The translations under genes were made by a program, and so were the position numbers. DNA of 64,000 bases from assembly GCA_910574455.1 (NCBI GenBank), contig CAJSYZ010000009.1, positions 3,365,040-3,429,039 on the forward strand, given 5' to 3'. Shown in pieces: positions 33,265-46,205 of the stretch. The first letter of the stretch is position 1, and each line of letters opens with the position of its first letter. This stretch comes from Trichaptum fuscoviolaceum (taxonomy: Eukaryota; Basidiomycota; Agaricomycetes; Hymenochaetales; Trichaptaceae). The notes beneath the pieces were generated by a model. It saw only the letters and a program-made list of their open reading frames with translations, was not told the origin of the DNA and ran no database searches.

Positions 33265-34952
33265 TCTTCCTTTTGCCTTCACATTTGGTTCTGGCTTTTA
33301 TCCGTCGATTATTCTGCTTTTCTGTGCAATTTGTTACGACGACTTCCCCCATTCCACGGATTGTACATTAGCTGTATATTTATGCACATCTCTCCCTTTG
33401 GCCTGCAGATTCTGCACTCAAATGTGCTGTCGTTCTTTGTAAGTGAACTTACGACCATGTCAGACCCGGGTACATGACTGTCAACCCCTCAAATCGGCGG
33501 TTGGGAACGCATCTCAGTCGACTATAAACTCGTACAATACACATATATCCGAAACTGCAAAACAAAAGGCAGTAGCATGCAACTAATGTGTCGTCCTAGT
33601 GAGTGTGTGTAGCATCTGTATTATGCCCGTATCCATGCTAATTGCCGCATATCCAAGGGTACCGATTGCGCGATGCACATTCTTAGGAAGCTGCTGATAT
33701 CCCTACATCACATGTAAACATCAACTGCGCTTCTTTCTGCGGTATTGGACGGTCGTCTTATGATGATCTACCGGGCACTCGGCTTCGTTATCCAGGTCAT
33801 GCGTCGCAATACTACGATTTTTTCTAGGAATCCTGATCTGTTCGGTCGAACTACAGGTCATGCGATCGTAGATTGGTATTGCTTGGTTCTTAGTCCATGA
33901 ATTCTCATAATGGCAGATACAGCTACTAACGCTAAGCATGCCTTCATTCATCGGCATTCCAGCGTTCACCTCGGCCCATTGCGCAGTGGGATATACATCA
34001 CTGATCATCGCCGTCACAAGCTTTTTGAACTCTCATTTTGTGCCCTCACAATTCATCGAGGAACTCCATGCAATGCTTACGGAGAGCATCATTATCTTTA
34101 CATGTGGCAGAATGTGTGGACCCGCACTTCGTATGTTATCATAATTGTATCATCTTGTTTACCCTCATCTCTGACCCTTCAAATCATACTCGTCACTTTA
34201 TTGACTCCAGAATATGTTCTTGAACGCATATCAGTCACGCTTCTCGGTGGCCGCGTACCCAGTGTCAAACTATGTTTATGCGCAAGCCGTTGTTCAGTGG
34301 TTTCGTTGAGTCGATCTTCATCTGGCTTGTCTAGGCAACTACAGCGGAAACCTTTATACCCAACTCTTGGGGCTCTTTTGTTGTCACACCCCTGCCTAGT
34401 TTGACACTCCCCCCCTCTCAGTCACTACTACTACTAGGCACCTTCACGGATCGGATCCGTAGTATTCTGAGGGATGTCATCACTTGCGGCATGCCGAGAG
34501 TCATACTGCACATGTCTCTATGATGAATTATCGCTGCTTCGATGCATCGAGGATTCCGCTGGCCTCAGACTTACTTTCCCCCTATGGGTTGTGATGACGG
34601 GCATTGATCACAGTGGTGGGAAGTCCTTTTAATGTTCCTTGCGAAGCTTGCTGCGCCGCAGGAGGTGTGGGAGCTCCAGACCAAGTACCATGTCCCATTT
34701 AGCCCTGCGAAATCAGGAAGCTGCAGTGCATGTCTGGAAACTGCGACTTACAATGATGTGATTGAGTCGAAGAGCGACTGGTAGTCTGATCACAATTATA
34801 CGTGCAGCACCAGAGTCGTCAAAGTAATCAACTTTCCTGCCCACGCACACATAAAAGAGAGGTTGGAAGTGGTTGTTTTAGTGACAGCCCTCCACTTTAC
34901 CTTTCCGTTTTTTTTGCCCTTTTGCGCATCGTCCATCACACATTGGCAGTAC
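33265..34952. other. Intergenic, no gene supported
   Basis: Many short frames on both strands without splice logic or recognisable motifs. A CACTACTACTACTAGGCACC trinucleotide tract lies near 34424. Confidence 0.45.
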
Positions 34953-36074
34953 ATGACTCGAACATCTCCACGGCACCTGTGGGTGACGTTTGCGCTCTTG
35001 AGCACAAGCTTTCATATATCTAGAATACTTGCTGCTTACCAGGCGATACCGCGTGAGCATCTTATAACTTATATCATGGAAATTATCTCTAAATCTCGAA
35101 CTTTAGCATGTGCACTGGCATGTGCGGAGTATGCACCTATTAGCGGCATATGTTCCATGACAGACGCCACCCGTCCTTACACAGCTCCGGACTTTCTGCT
35201 GTCGGTCAATAGCTGCATTCAATCAGCATGTGAGGGTAGCGATCGCGATGAAGCCTTGGCTTACGTGCGGGAGAGGTGCGGAGCTGCTGAATTATCCTCG
35301 GAATATCAACCCAGTCTCTGGAGTGCAGCATTCATCTCTCAATTGCATCGCCCCAGGCAGGTCAGCACGAGCACAGTGGTCGGGACCGAGTCATTCATTC
35401 CGGAGCAGGCCACAAGTACAAGACCTAGTGCAGCAGGATCGCAAATCACAGTTACAGTGAGCATTCCAAGTGCAAGCGCGACCCGATTCGCGACGGGTAC
35501 GGCTGTCAGCGTTGCCCATTCTGGCGTGAAGAAGTCGTCAGCGCCCTTGATTGTTGGTGTCATAATCGGTGTCGGCGCTTTCATCGTTAGTGTTCTCACT
35601 GTTATGTATGTCCTACGGCGTCGAAGGAGTCAGAGGAGCAAGATTAAGGGCCAGAGGTACCTACCGTCTATAGTTCCCCAAGCTGGGCACAACTTCGACA
35701 CGGGAGGGGCATTCGGGGGACGCATACAAACGGAAAACCTTCTGCCACTCAAAACAGAAGGTACCGACATTCATTCCGCGGGACGAACTTGGACAGCTGG
35801 CAGAGTGGAAGCCGGACAGGAAGCCGACGGGTCGATGCGCCAGGTCGCAGAGATTCGGGAAGAGGTGGAAAAGCTTAAGCAGGTGCTAATGGATGCAAAG
35901 CAGCCTTCGGGTCTATATTTCAGTAGCGCAGATGAATCTACGCAACTTACAGAGATACGGGAGGAGATGCAAAGGTTGCGTCACTTTGTGTCTCTACGAA
36001 TGGGCAACCGATCAGACAGCTTCGACGAGGATAAGGGAAGCAAGCCCCCTCCATCATATGCCAGTAAAGAATGA
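34953..36074 (+). CDS. CFEM-like single-pass membrane protein with coiled-coil tail
   Basis: Single exon, about 373 aa. I choose the ATG at 34953 because it yields a signal-peptide-like leader (LWVTFALLSTSFHISRILA). The ectodomain has the CFEM order of Cys: LACALACAEYAPISGIC, then SMTDATRPYTAPDFLLSV, NSCIQSAC, YVRERC. The CxC pair after the Asp is missing, leaving six of the usual eight Cys. A Ser/Thr-rich stalk leads to a TM helix (LIVGVIIGVGAFIVSVLTV), then YVLRRRRSQRSK. The cytosolic tail has two related heptad segments (AEIREEVEKLKQVL, TEIREEMQRLRHFVSL) and ends PPPSYASKE, a PPxY-like motif. A relic of a paralogue tail lies at 22143-22436. A heme-binding or adhesion role is possible but unproven. 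Confidence 0.75.
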   Translation: MTRTSPRHLWVTFALLSTSFHISRILAAYQAIPREHLITYIMEIISKSRTLACALACAEYAPISGICSMTDATRPYTAPDFLLSVNSCIQSACEGSDRDEALAYVRERCGAAELSSEYQPSLWSAAFISQLHRPRQVSTSTVVGTESFIPEQATSTRPSAAGSQITVTVSIPSASATRFATGTAVSVAHSGVKKSSAPLIVGVIIGVGAFIVSVLTVMYVLRRRRSQRSKIKGQRYLPSIVPQAGHNFDTGGAFGGRIQTENLLPLKTEGTDIHSAGRTWTAGRVEAGQEADGSMRQVAEIREEVEKLKQVLMDAKQPSGLYFSSADESTQLTEIREEMQRLRHFVSLRMGNRSDSFDEDKGSKPPPSYASKE

Positions 36075-36491
36075 AGTTTTATCCACTATAAAAATCAAGT
36101 TGGTGTTTTTCGGCAAATTTTCTGAAAAGGTGAGTGGCCGCCATTAGTGGAATTCCCCTGCCAGTTCTGACTAAAGAAAAGTGAACATTCAAATGATTGC
36201 CTTTAATATTAATCGGACAGAGGATATTGAATAGTATGTAAATGAAATTAGCAGAAGTTGTTGAACGGATATTGCTTCAAGGGTTGGATATCATGGAACG
36301 GATGGACACTGAATGCAACTTGAACACCGTTCCTTCATCTATGTACATTGCGGAAAAGGTATTTTACCTAAGAGCTTTGGATGGATCTGTTATCTATCCA
36401 ATGAATCAGGACGTCGTAAGTTTGATATACCATCCAAAAGAACATACCGAGTTGATCATATCCATCGACTTCTTTCGGTGTGTGTAGGATC

Positions 36492-39225
36492 TCATTGATT
36501 AGGGTTTCGCATCCGCCGCTCTTTTGTACCATATCCCCGCGAAGGCCAGTGTTTGGCAAACGATCGACGCGCATCCCTGGCCATATCCCGCAAACGCTTC
36601 ATGGGACCATGCGAGAAGCTTCGTCTGGGTTCAACGTGCGTCTCAGCTGGTTCTACAAGCTCTCCGATGTCTATGTCTTCTGTATCCGGCGATGGACTTA
36701 TCTTTACGTATATGGCCAAAATATCTGGTACAGAATGCATACCCATCCACTGCTTTACTGCGTCGTCACCAGCATCAAGATGGTCACCGCCTGCTGCTTT
36801 CCGTTTTCTGAGCTCCTCTTCAACCTTCTTGTTGATCTCGATGTTTCGCTTACGTATTGGTGCTAACGTAGGCCGGACGTCAATGAAAAATCGATCAACC
36901 AGTTCCGGGTACCCCCAGAGCCTCTGGCTGAGTGTAGCATCGAGCACACTATCGTCCTCACCATAGCCGCCCCTGTCACAAGTCAGAGTCTCGCATATGT
37001 ACTGTAGACTGAAAATCTTCTTACCAGCCGGCCTCCCATACCTTGATTGTGCTCACCACCCAATCGGCATTCCCAAAAATCTTTTCCAAAGCATAAGTGT
37101 ACAGTATCATTGCTTCCTTTGCTTTGGCCTGAGACGATATTGTTGTTTCTTCAACTTTGTCTTTCCCCTTCTCGATGTCCCGAAATTCATGCCTTATGCG
37201 CGATGGGCAGCAACAAATTAGCCTCAAGATGAAATTGCCAGCAATCGAAGAATAAATCTTGATCTGCACACAGAACTTCTTGATTGACGTTCGCGAGTGC
37301 CGAATTGTCCTCGAAAGAAGGCAAGGGCCCGGAGAAAGTCCGCCACAAGCAAACTTTAATTCATTGTTGAGCTGAGCTACGCGTTTATCGTTACCAAACG
37401 CCCTACAGATGCTCTGTCAGCTTTAACTCATCGAGGAAAAAACGGACATACCAGTGGAAGTTTCTCAATAGGTGCCGTAGATATGGCCATGTGAAGAAAG
37501 TCCTAAACCGTTGTACCCGTTTCGACTCGTATTCAAGCCGATACACAAACCACGTCGTAACAACAAGAAGGCATGAGCCATGCAAGCCTGTGAAAATGTT
37601 CGCTGAGATGGAAACATATCTGGGCTGCTTGATGTCATGAGTCTTTATATGTAGTCATTGGTCAAAGCTTGACGTACCTGAAGAGAAAGGTACGCAAAAA
37701 GGTTTAATCCAATTATGAAAGCGACAGCTGAGATAACCAAGAAGACCATAGGGGATTCGTTCAACCAAATTCGAATCAGTTTTGGCGGTGGACTTGAATG
37801 ATAACTTTGTATGCATATATGTTAGTAATGCGCAGCGGAAAAGCTTTGTATGGTACTTACATTGAGGATTTTCTCCACGTCATCCCCAACATGCTACTCA
37901 CCGCTGAAGAGACACTGAACACCAGCGATAGGAACCAAAAAAGGTTGACTATTCCTCCCAGAGCCGAGTTCCCTTGCATGAATGAGAATTGAAGCGTAGT
38001 CGCTGTGACGCTGGAGAAGAAAGTCGCAATTGCCGTTATGTTGACATATTGAGTTGTATCCCTCTCTTTCTCTTCCGCTAAGAGAGATGGTAATACTGCA
38101 TTGAAAAAAACAATATGTATGAGTTCATCATATATGTATAATTATACATAGGCAAGAAGAATTTACCCCTGTCGCCAAACGTCTTCAGCTCTTCGGGTAT
38201 ACCAGCCATCACTGTTTCTAGCGCGTCGAAGAGCTCATCATGTATATAATCCAGAGCGTCGAGAAGACTGTCGTCATAGTACAAATCTGATTGAAGTCGG
38301 TGTCAGGAGACTGGTTACAGCCCGAAAGAGCACATAAACCCTACTTTCGATCTTCTTAATCCCAAACTTGAGGTAGCGACTTAAGCAACTCGATTACCTT
38401 CCAAGCAAGGTAGATGAACTCACGCGGAGGCAAGTGCTCCATTGTTTAACATTCCGAAAATAGAACGCGTGCTTATGCTTGTTTAGGCTCTTATGAAGGT
38501 CGAGAGCGTAGGCCTGTACGCAAAGGAAACAGTCCTTTGCTTCTTCACCAAATCTTTCTCGCTCTATAGCTAAACTGTAAGTTGTCTGCGCACTTGTCTC
38601 ACAAATCATATTGATATCTCACCGTGAGGGTAAGCTGTTAGGAGCTTTCTTAAAGCCTGCACGGGAACATGGATCGCTGTCTGCATAGATTCTGCTGCTT
38701 CGACCACGTCTTCATCACCTCCGACAATGCGATAATGTTCGATGAGATGACCCATCTAGTCTTCGCAGTAAGTTGAACCTCCACTACGCAATTTGCGTAC
38801 ATACATACCTCCTCATGTATCTTTATGCACTGCCTTCGGGAGTTCATTGTATGAGTACCAAGCTGGCATTTTCAGTAATATTGGTCACCTTTCGTGTTTG
38901 GTACAGCGTTCCAAAAATCGCTCTGTCTTTTCCGGTGTCAGCCAAGCTTTGACAGCTCCGTTCCGAGATTCGGGTCCTGACTGCGTTCCTTTAATAGCTT
39001 CCCCGATCGATAGTGGCTCGATGTCTATAGAAGGGACTTCAAGTTTGCCTTTGGGGAACGATACTGAGCCGATTGTGAGCCGCCGTGGATATGGACATAC
39101 GTGATCTCTGAGCTTACCATTCCCTTGAGTTGCCTTCTGGCTCAGCACATCCAATGCAGCTTGGAAACTCTGCACGACACCCCGAAGTTCACGAAGGAGA
39201 TCGTTCGACGTCTGTATCTGTGCTA
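36492..39225 (-). CDS. Four-TM protein of unknown function, paralogue 1
   Basis: I recognise this only as an Agaricomycete membrane protein family without assigned function. In order: an N-terminal region starting AQIQTSNDLLRELRGVVQSF, a helical part (HAFYFRNVKQWSTCL), then LPSLLAEEKERDTTQYVNIT leading into IATFFSSVTATTLQFSF, GIVNLFWFLSLVFSVSSAV and SSMLGMTWRKSSM. A further two TM segments follow in small exons (about 37800-37600). The cytosolic part contains FGNDKRVAQLNNEL and ends with a soluble tail beginning RLWGYPELVDRFFIDVRP. The 5'-most exons, before 39225, are not resolved. The two genes that follow upstream are its relatives, so this is a tandem family. Confidence 0.65.
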
Positions 39226-39609
39226 CTCCATTTTTTCATGTTCCTCGAGTTAGATAAAATAGTAGCGAGCGTCTAATGCCACGTACCTGCTCTTATATCT
39301 ACGATGCTGTATTAGTAGATAGCTCATTGGTCGTGAAAATTCTGAACGAACCAGACATAGCTAAGCGACCACGACGAAGAGTTATAGAGCGGATAGAGAG
39401 GTTGCACAGAAAGCTTTGAGAAGTCCAGATGTTATATAATCTAACTGCGAGCCTTGATCATCTCCTTGCAACAGGAACGGAGTGCGGACACAATGAGCTT
39501 GAAAAAACATAAGGAGAGAAACAAGGTATAGCGTCAATCGCGTACGTTCGTGCAGGAACAGGATATCAGGGACTGAAACTTCAAAAGACTGGAAACGATG
39601 GTAAGACAT

Positions 39610-40473
39610 GTTCCTTAGACTTCGTATCTTAGGTAGGAGTGTTTTGTGCTCAACTGCCGACCCACGGCCTAACCGTGTTTACGGATCCTGTGGAAATTGA
39701 TCGATAGAGGCTCGTATGGGTGCATGTTGTGTAGCGTGGGTGCGGTAGAACAAATACGCCCATGTATGTACATAGGCACAAACGTACTCGGGCCTTGACC
39801 GTCACCAGCCTAAGGTTCCTGTAACATCCATCTTGAGATTGTCCTTTTGCGCTTATCGTCGAATACTAGTGGTATTGACAATTTGGTTATGAGAAGCCAG
39901 CAAATTGTGTGGTCAAGTCGTTGAAGGTGAGAGAAAGAAGAAGAACAAATACTGACTCCAGTTGCCTTTTGAGGACTCGGCTAACACAGGACTCGGAATT
40001 TTGATCATCTTACGTAAGGCACATCTAAAGCCATGGCTACTATTCCTCTCTTCTTCTCTTTCCCCTCATGGCGTTGCTTCTAGCTAAGTTGTCGGATACC
40101 TCAGTCACTCGTTATGAAATGCCTGCGCAAGTCTTCCACATGAGCGCTCGTGACCTCTTTCATTGTCATTCAAGACGAGCTAAAGACTTCAAATGGAGTT
40201 CAGACCTACCAGACGGCGGACGCACATCTGGCAATTATCAGTGTCACCCGCGAGAGTCTCCGTGATGTTTTAAGGGGGAGGCGAGGCTGATGGTTCCGGT
40301 GATGATTGAAGATTAACTTGTAATTGGATGTGTTTGTGCCCTTCCTGTGGACTCTCCGCCGGGGATTCTGCCTCGATGTTTTGTGATTTCATAGATTGTG
40401 AAGTCGACGAAGATGGACCTGATGCGTTGCTATATTCTTCTTTGTGTATGTTTTTTCTCTTATATCTGCGATC
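39610..40473. other. Intergenic, no gene supported
   Basis: Spacer between paralogues 1 and 2. Only short overlapping frames. The 75-codon minus frame ending at 39382 could be an upstream exon of paralogue 1 but lacks a clear splice partner. Confidence 0.4.
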
Positions 40474-42950
40474 CTAACCATTCTCTTTCAGCACATCCTT
40501 CTCCATAACTGTTTCTACCGCTCTTACCGCTCGAGATTGTTCCAAGAAGGGCCTCACCTCTTCCTGAAACTTCGTCACAAGCTCTGGGTAGCCCCATAGT
40601 CGTTGCCTGAGTCTACTATTGAAGGAATCTTTACTAATGTCAGCACTGTGTACAAATCAGCACATATCCGTTCACCAATTACCATGAGAATGAATTCTTA
40701 CTTGCTCGTTTGGTTACATATAATCTGTATCATCACCACGTCCACCAGGTGGACATCCCCGAATGTCCTCTGTAGAGATTCGCGATACCTGTCCTCTACT
40801 TCCTTTGCTTTATCTTGAGATGTAACTGCTTCCTTAGAATTGGTTTCCCTTGCCTCGATGTCACTTTGAACCTGGCTGTCATGAGGACGCCGATATACGA
40901 GCGAAACGAGGTTACTGAAAGCGGAAATCATTGTTTTCATTCCTGCCCAGCACTTCTTGATTCGGCATACTATGCGCCTAATGAGCTTGGAAATTTGATA
41001 TGGTTCTGCCAGTGCTAGATGACAGACGTCACCGCATTGTAGGTCTATGGTATAGTTCAGATCTGCCACTCGCTTGTCACATCCGAATGCCCTTGACCGC
41101 GCAACGTCAGCTGGGTCGTTGAAAACAGGCAAAGCTATGCATGTAGTTACCAAAGAATGTTCCGATGAAGATATAACATATTCTCCCTATAGTATTGATG
41201 TGGGTGTCGAACCCATTTCATTGCCTGGTTTAACTCGAGAATAAACCAGATTGTCACAATAAGTATCCCAAAGAGATGGAGGCCAGTGAAGACGTTTGTA
41301 GTGAGTGACACGTATAAGAGCTAGCAAGCGCAATGAAGCAGCCTTGTATCAATAAGAGAAGATGATAAACGCACTTGCGATGAAAGGAAAGCAAAGACAT
41401 TCAGGCCGATAATGAACGTGAATGCCGCTATGATTAAAAATATCATAGGCGCGTCGTCAAGCCATATTCGGATCAGTTTGGGGGTTATGCTTGTATGATA
41501 TCTACAAAAGTAAGTCTAAGATTATAGTAGCCAGTACGCAGAAATGGCAAAGCTACACACATTGAAGACTTCCTCCAAGTCATTCCCAAAAGACTACTGA
41601 TCCCAGAAGAGACGCTGAAGACTAGCGACAAGAACCAGAAAAGGTTCACTACTCCTCCAAGGGTCGATCTTGATTGCGCGAGCGAGAATTGAAGTGTAGT
41701 CGCCGTGACACTAGAAAAGAAAGTTGCGATAGTCGTGATGTTAACATATCGCGTTGTGTCCTTCTCTTTCTCATCTGCGAGGAACGATGGAAGTGCTGAA
41801 CCGACAAAAAGTAAGTAACTTATGCATTCACAAACCGCCGTTCGCTCACATCGTTCTCCAAACGTCCTCAATTCTAGAGCTACGCGGCCCATAGTAGTCT
41901 CAAGAACAGGGAGGAGACAATTGCAAACGTAATTCAGACAGTCAATTAGCTGAGCTCGCCAGTCAACGTCATCTGTAGGAAAGCAGAATTTTTGTCGAAG
42001 ATATCCATTACAAATCATGTAGCTATTCTTCTTCACGCAAACAGTAAGCCAGATGCTCTAGTTCTGAGAATAGACTGGGAGCTTACTGTAAGATGCTCTC
42101 GCCATTCCACAAGCTCACGAAAGTAGAACGCATGTTTCTGATGGTATAGAGTATCATGAAATGCTCCGACAGCATCTGAAAGTTCTGTAAAGGAACAGAT
42201 TATCTCAGCTATCGGAGTCGCATTGACATTCGCTTAATGCGTAGGCATCAGTCGTTTTTTTGGTTTCCGTACAAACTGCCACGTACTTTCCGTTACAGAA
42301 GATATAGCCCTTTCCAGAGCATGAACGGGGACGGAGAGCCTTGATTTGAGGAGCTCAGATGATGCCATCACGTCTTTGTCGCCTCTGACATGTTTATAAT
42401 GAGCAATGAAGTGATCCAGCTGATTCACGATCAATGAGCAACATCGGATTAGACAACGCGAGATCATACCTCTTTCTGCAATTCTTCAGATTGCCTCAGA
42501 GTTTCGGTAAAACGTGAGCTCAATCCAGAGTAGACATAGTTAAAACAACTCACCTTCTATGTGCCATTATTTTCTCTTCAAGATGCCATATGACTTCATC
42601 GGGAACCCTGACAACCCTTGCCGGTCTCTTCCATTGAAGCAACTTTGCAGATACCTCATCAAGTGAATTCCCTTCTTCCCCAGTAGAGCTGCACTGTACT
42701 GTTGCATCGCGCTCTACGTGCGGTGGTGCTTGAGAGCGCAAGGTGCTTTGAGATGGAAGTAATCGTTCCATTGCGATCTGCAGAGTGAACACTGCAGACA
42801 CCGGTCAACAGTGAACTGACGTCGGCGATCAACTTACCATCGTCTTCACTGACAGTTGTCTTAGAGGTGATGACATGGAGAGATGACTTAAGGTCTTTCA
42901 CAGCAACTAAGATTTCGCGAAGAATATCGTTGGTTGTTTGCGTTTGCGAC
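40474..42950 (-). CDS. Four-TM protein of unknown function, paralogue 2
   Basis: Same domain order as paralogue 1: SQTQTTNDILREILVAVKDL at the start, HAFYFRELVEW in the helical part, then LIDCLNYVCNCLLPVLETTM. The membrane module is RYVNITTIATFFSSVTATTL and GVVNLFWFLSLVFSVSSGIS with SSLLGMTWRKSSM. Two more TM helices follow near 41470-41220. The cytosolic segment AFGCDKRVADLNYTIDLQ precedes the closing LRQRLWGYPELVTKFQEEVR and the stop at 40474. Its C-terminal tail is much shorter than those of its neighbours. It looks intact, though with many small exons the model is approximate. First exon not found. Confidence 0.65.
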
Positions 42951-42959
42951 TCTACGAAG

Positions 42960-44069
42960 GAGTCAGTATTAAGTAAAGTTTTTATTCATCTATCGAAAGA
43001 TGAAGGGCACCCATTTGACACCGATATGCAAGGATATAGACAGTTTTAAGGCCCCGGGTTGCTGTGCAATAAGGAGAGCCAGAGCTAGGTTGGAAGTTAG
43101 AGGATGACCACCAATCATTAGCCTGAGGATCATGGAAGTCACGATGAATCAAGTCGTGGGAAAACTTTGAACGGCTGCTTTTTATGTAGATGTGGAAACC
43201 ACTGGAAAGATGTTTGCTCAGTGCACCCCTCTACATAGTACGACAACCTACCAACATTGATGCCTTACAACGTGCCGACGTACGCTATCGAAGGATGGGA
43301 GAGGGATGCGATGAGCAGGCATGAATGTGGATGGACGTGGCGGTCAGCGATGATTGATTCGGACATCCGGGAGCTCGGGTCTCCCACCATTCTGTTGCCT
43401 TTATTCCAGTTTCTCACCTGGACGACGGAGTCGTGAACCTTATTATGCCCCTGGTACTACATCATGGTTGGGTGCAAGTCTCGCAAGAGTGGGTACGTGA
43501 AATCGTTTATGCGAACATTGCAACATAAGGCTGTGGCTCTTCAAACCCTTCAAACCCGCAGATCCGTTTCTCTTCTCAGAAGTTGCCGAGGGCACTCTTG
43601 TTCGTCTTCTCTAGCTCTACTTGTTCTCAGGAAACGAATTTCAGTAAAATCATTGTCGACGGAGACTGCGTCACGCAAGACATTTACTTGTTATCAAGCA
43701 CGACATTCGATTCGATCACAGAAGCTACTGTACAAGATAGCATTTCAGCAATACCAAGTTTATAGGATTGAGACAAAAACGCGCTAGTAGGTAAGATCTA
43801 CTAACTTCATACTGTATACATGCTAAAACAATACTAGAAAAAGTGGATAGACTTCAATGAGGAGTTTCGGACGAACTGATGAGGCACTTACCATTAAGGC
43901 GTCCGGCCGCGACCTATCCAACCATTCCTCCTGCTCTCCCGACTCTCGTGCTCGAACCAACCTCGATTTCGGTACGTGTGTTTGATTCCTCTGTTATTCC
44001 TGGTGTGTCAGGTCGGAGACTCAGCGCAGGAATTGGTGTATTTATAGTATTGGATTCCTCGGCCGACGA
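42960..44069. other. Intergenic, no gene supported
   Basis: Contains the presumed promoter region of paralogue 2 and the 3' side of paralogue 3. Frames here are short and have no recognisable content. Confidence 0.4.
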
Positions 44070-46205
44070 CTAATGTCCGTTAGAAAGAGAAGGCAAATCT
44101 ATCGCTTGCATTTGACTTACTCGTTGAGCATCTGATCGTGCTGTAAGCTCAAGTGCAGACCTGGCGTCCGGGTCAACTATACGTTCCATACCAAAGGGTG
44201 GAGGATCGTCGACTTCCCTCATCACTCCGGACGGAATTTCATCGATTTCATCGGGTTTGTCTGCTACTCCGGGAACGAGCGGTTGCGAATTCGGATCTCC
44301 GGACGTAGGCTGCATTGCTTCCGCGCTTCCCGACTCAGTCAACAGGGCACGTTCATGTGTGTGAGGATGTTCGTCCGCTTGCGTTAGACTATCCGGGTGG
44401 ATGCTTGTCTGTGTCGTGCTAACAGAATCTACCCCGTCACCAAGGGAGACTGGCTGGCTTGATTGGGGTGGAACAGAAGCGGTATCATCGATGGCCTGAC
44501 CCACGGCTTCGGGTACGGGGCGTAGAGAACCACTGTCCGCTGTCGTCTCTTGCTGCTCCGCCTCCTCTCTCTCTCTTCTTTTCTCGCGCGCTTCAACCAT
44601 CACGGGGCGTACTTCCTCGAACAACTTCTCAACGAGGTCTGGATATCCCCAAAGAATTCCTCTACTGAACGCTAATTTAGCGCGCGGATCGTTATCCACA
44701 CTAATCCGAATTAGTAAGTTGTGTATGCGCATTAGCTGAGATCCTTACATCTCGTCTTCCCAAAGGTCAACATCCTCCAGGATCTCGTCCACGCGGTAGG
44801 CATTGTTAAAGACTGTTTCCAGAGATGTCCTAAACTCATTCTTTGCTTTCTCGGCAGGGCTTTCAGATATGCAATCCTCGGGTTCTTCTCCCCGTCCGTC
44901 CCTTTCTCCAGATTCGACGTCATCTTCCGCGTGTTCTGAACGACAGGACATGCATATACGCTCTCGAGCAGAGTGAGCTAGAGCTGAAACAGACTTCTTT
45001 GTCGCCAGCCAGCAGCTCTTGGCCGGAAATACAATGCGGCGGATGAGGATCGAAAGAAGGAACGGATCCGACCAGTCACGGTACCAGTCTATCTCGTTGT
45101 TGAGACGTGCAACGCGATTGTCGATCCCAAATGTCCTAAGCACTGCGTCAGTCGAAGGTCGAACGCTGTAGAAGAAATTAAAATACCAATAAAAATTCCG
45201 TATAAAATGATGTCGCTGATCACTCCAAAGTACCTTGTACCATCTGCGAAATTTCCTCCATACCGGCTTCCAAATCCACTTCCATACAGGTCTACAAATC
45301 CACTTCCATACAGGTTTACAAATCCACTTCCATATAGGTTTACAAATCCACTTCCATATTGGCTCCCCAATCCGGCTTACAAGATTGCTGCCCCACCGTT
45401 GTAGTTTCTCATACTTGAGCCGATAGATGAACCAAGCTGTAATTGTCAACAAGATTATGCTATGCACTCCAGTGAAGGCATTGGTTGTGAAAGAGACATA
45501 TCGAGGCTAATGCCAAGTTGTAAGTGGTTTAGTATTTTGGGTCACAAGTAGTATCTCGGGGACGTACTTGCAGAGATAAATAAGCAAAAAGGTTTAAACC
45601 AATTATGAAGGATATAGCAGCAATGATCAAAAGAACCATGGGCGCCTTGTCGAGCCACATGTGAATATAGAGTGGCGGTAGGTTATTGACATCAAATCTG
45701 AAGAGGCATTTTGTGAAACGGTGAAAAACACGGGGACAACGGACAGTGTCAGACGCTCACGTACATCGGAGACTTTCGCCAAGACATGCCCAACAAACTA
45801 CTAACCGCCGAAGTGACGCTGAAGACTAGCGACAGGAACCAGAAAAGGTTCACTACTCCTCTCAGAGATCCGGACGATTCCGAGTTTAACTGCGTATAAG
45901 TAATCTGCAGTGTGGTTGCCGACACGCTGGAGAAAAAGGTCGCGATCGTTGTGATATTGACATATCGCGTTGTATCTCTCTCCATGGCTTCGGAACTCTC
46001 CTTCTCCTTTAACCTGGGCAATTCTAATTTAATGGAATTTGAGTGTTGTCATCGTGTTGGTAGCTTGACTACTACTTACGGGTCTCTCGGAATATCTTCA
46101 ACTCTTCCACAACTGCAGCATTCGTAGCCATTTCTAGTTTAGGGAAGAGATCATTGCAAACATAATCAAGACAATCGGATAGCATCAGGGAAACTACTTT
46201 TTGCT
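44070..46205 (-). pseudogene. Four-TM protein, paralogue 3, truncated at its 5' side
   Basis: Homology to paralogue 2 begins only at LSDCLDYVCNDLFPKLEM (about 46185). Upstream DNA carries stops and unrelated repeats, so the N-terminal third is lost. The rest is well preserved: RDTTRYVNITTIATFFSSVS, GVVNLFWFLSLVFSVTSAVS, TITAWFIYRLKYEKLQRW, FGIDNRVARLNNEIDWY and ILWGYPDLVEKLFEEVRP. A long Pro/Ser/Glu/Asp tail of about 180 aa ends SLSNGH at 44070. An unusual 24 bp minisatellite lies in the coding sequence (45247-45375). It could still be transcribed from a new start but is more likely a pseudogene. Confidence 0.6.
45247..45375. repeat. In-frame 24 bp minisatellite
   Basis: About five units of the type AATCCACTTCCATACAGGTT plus TACA. 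On the minus strand they encode repeats of PVWKWICK / PIWKWICK, giving a tryptophan- and cysteine-rich stretch of about 40 residues next to a membrane segment. Paralogues 1 and 2 lack it. Confidence 0.8.
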
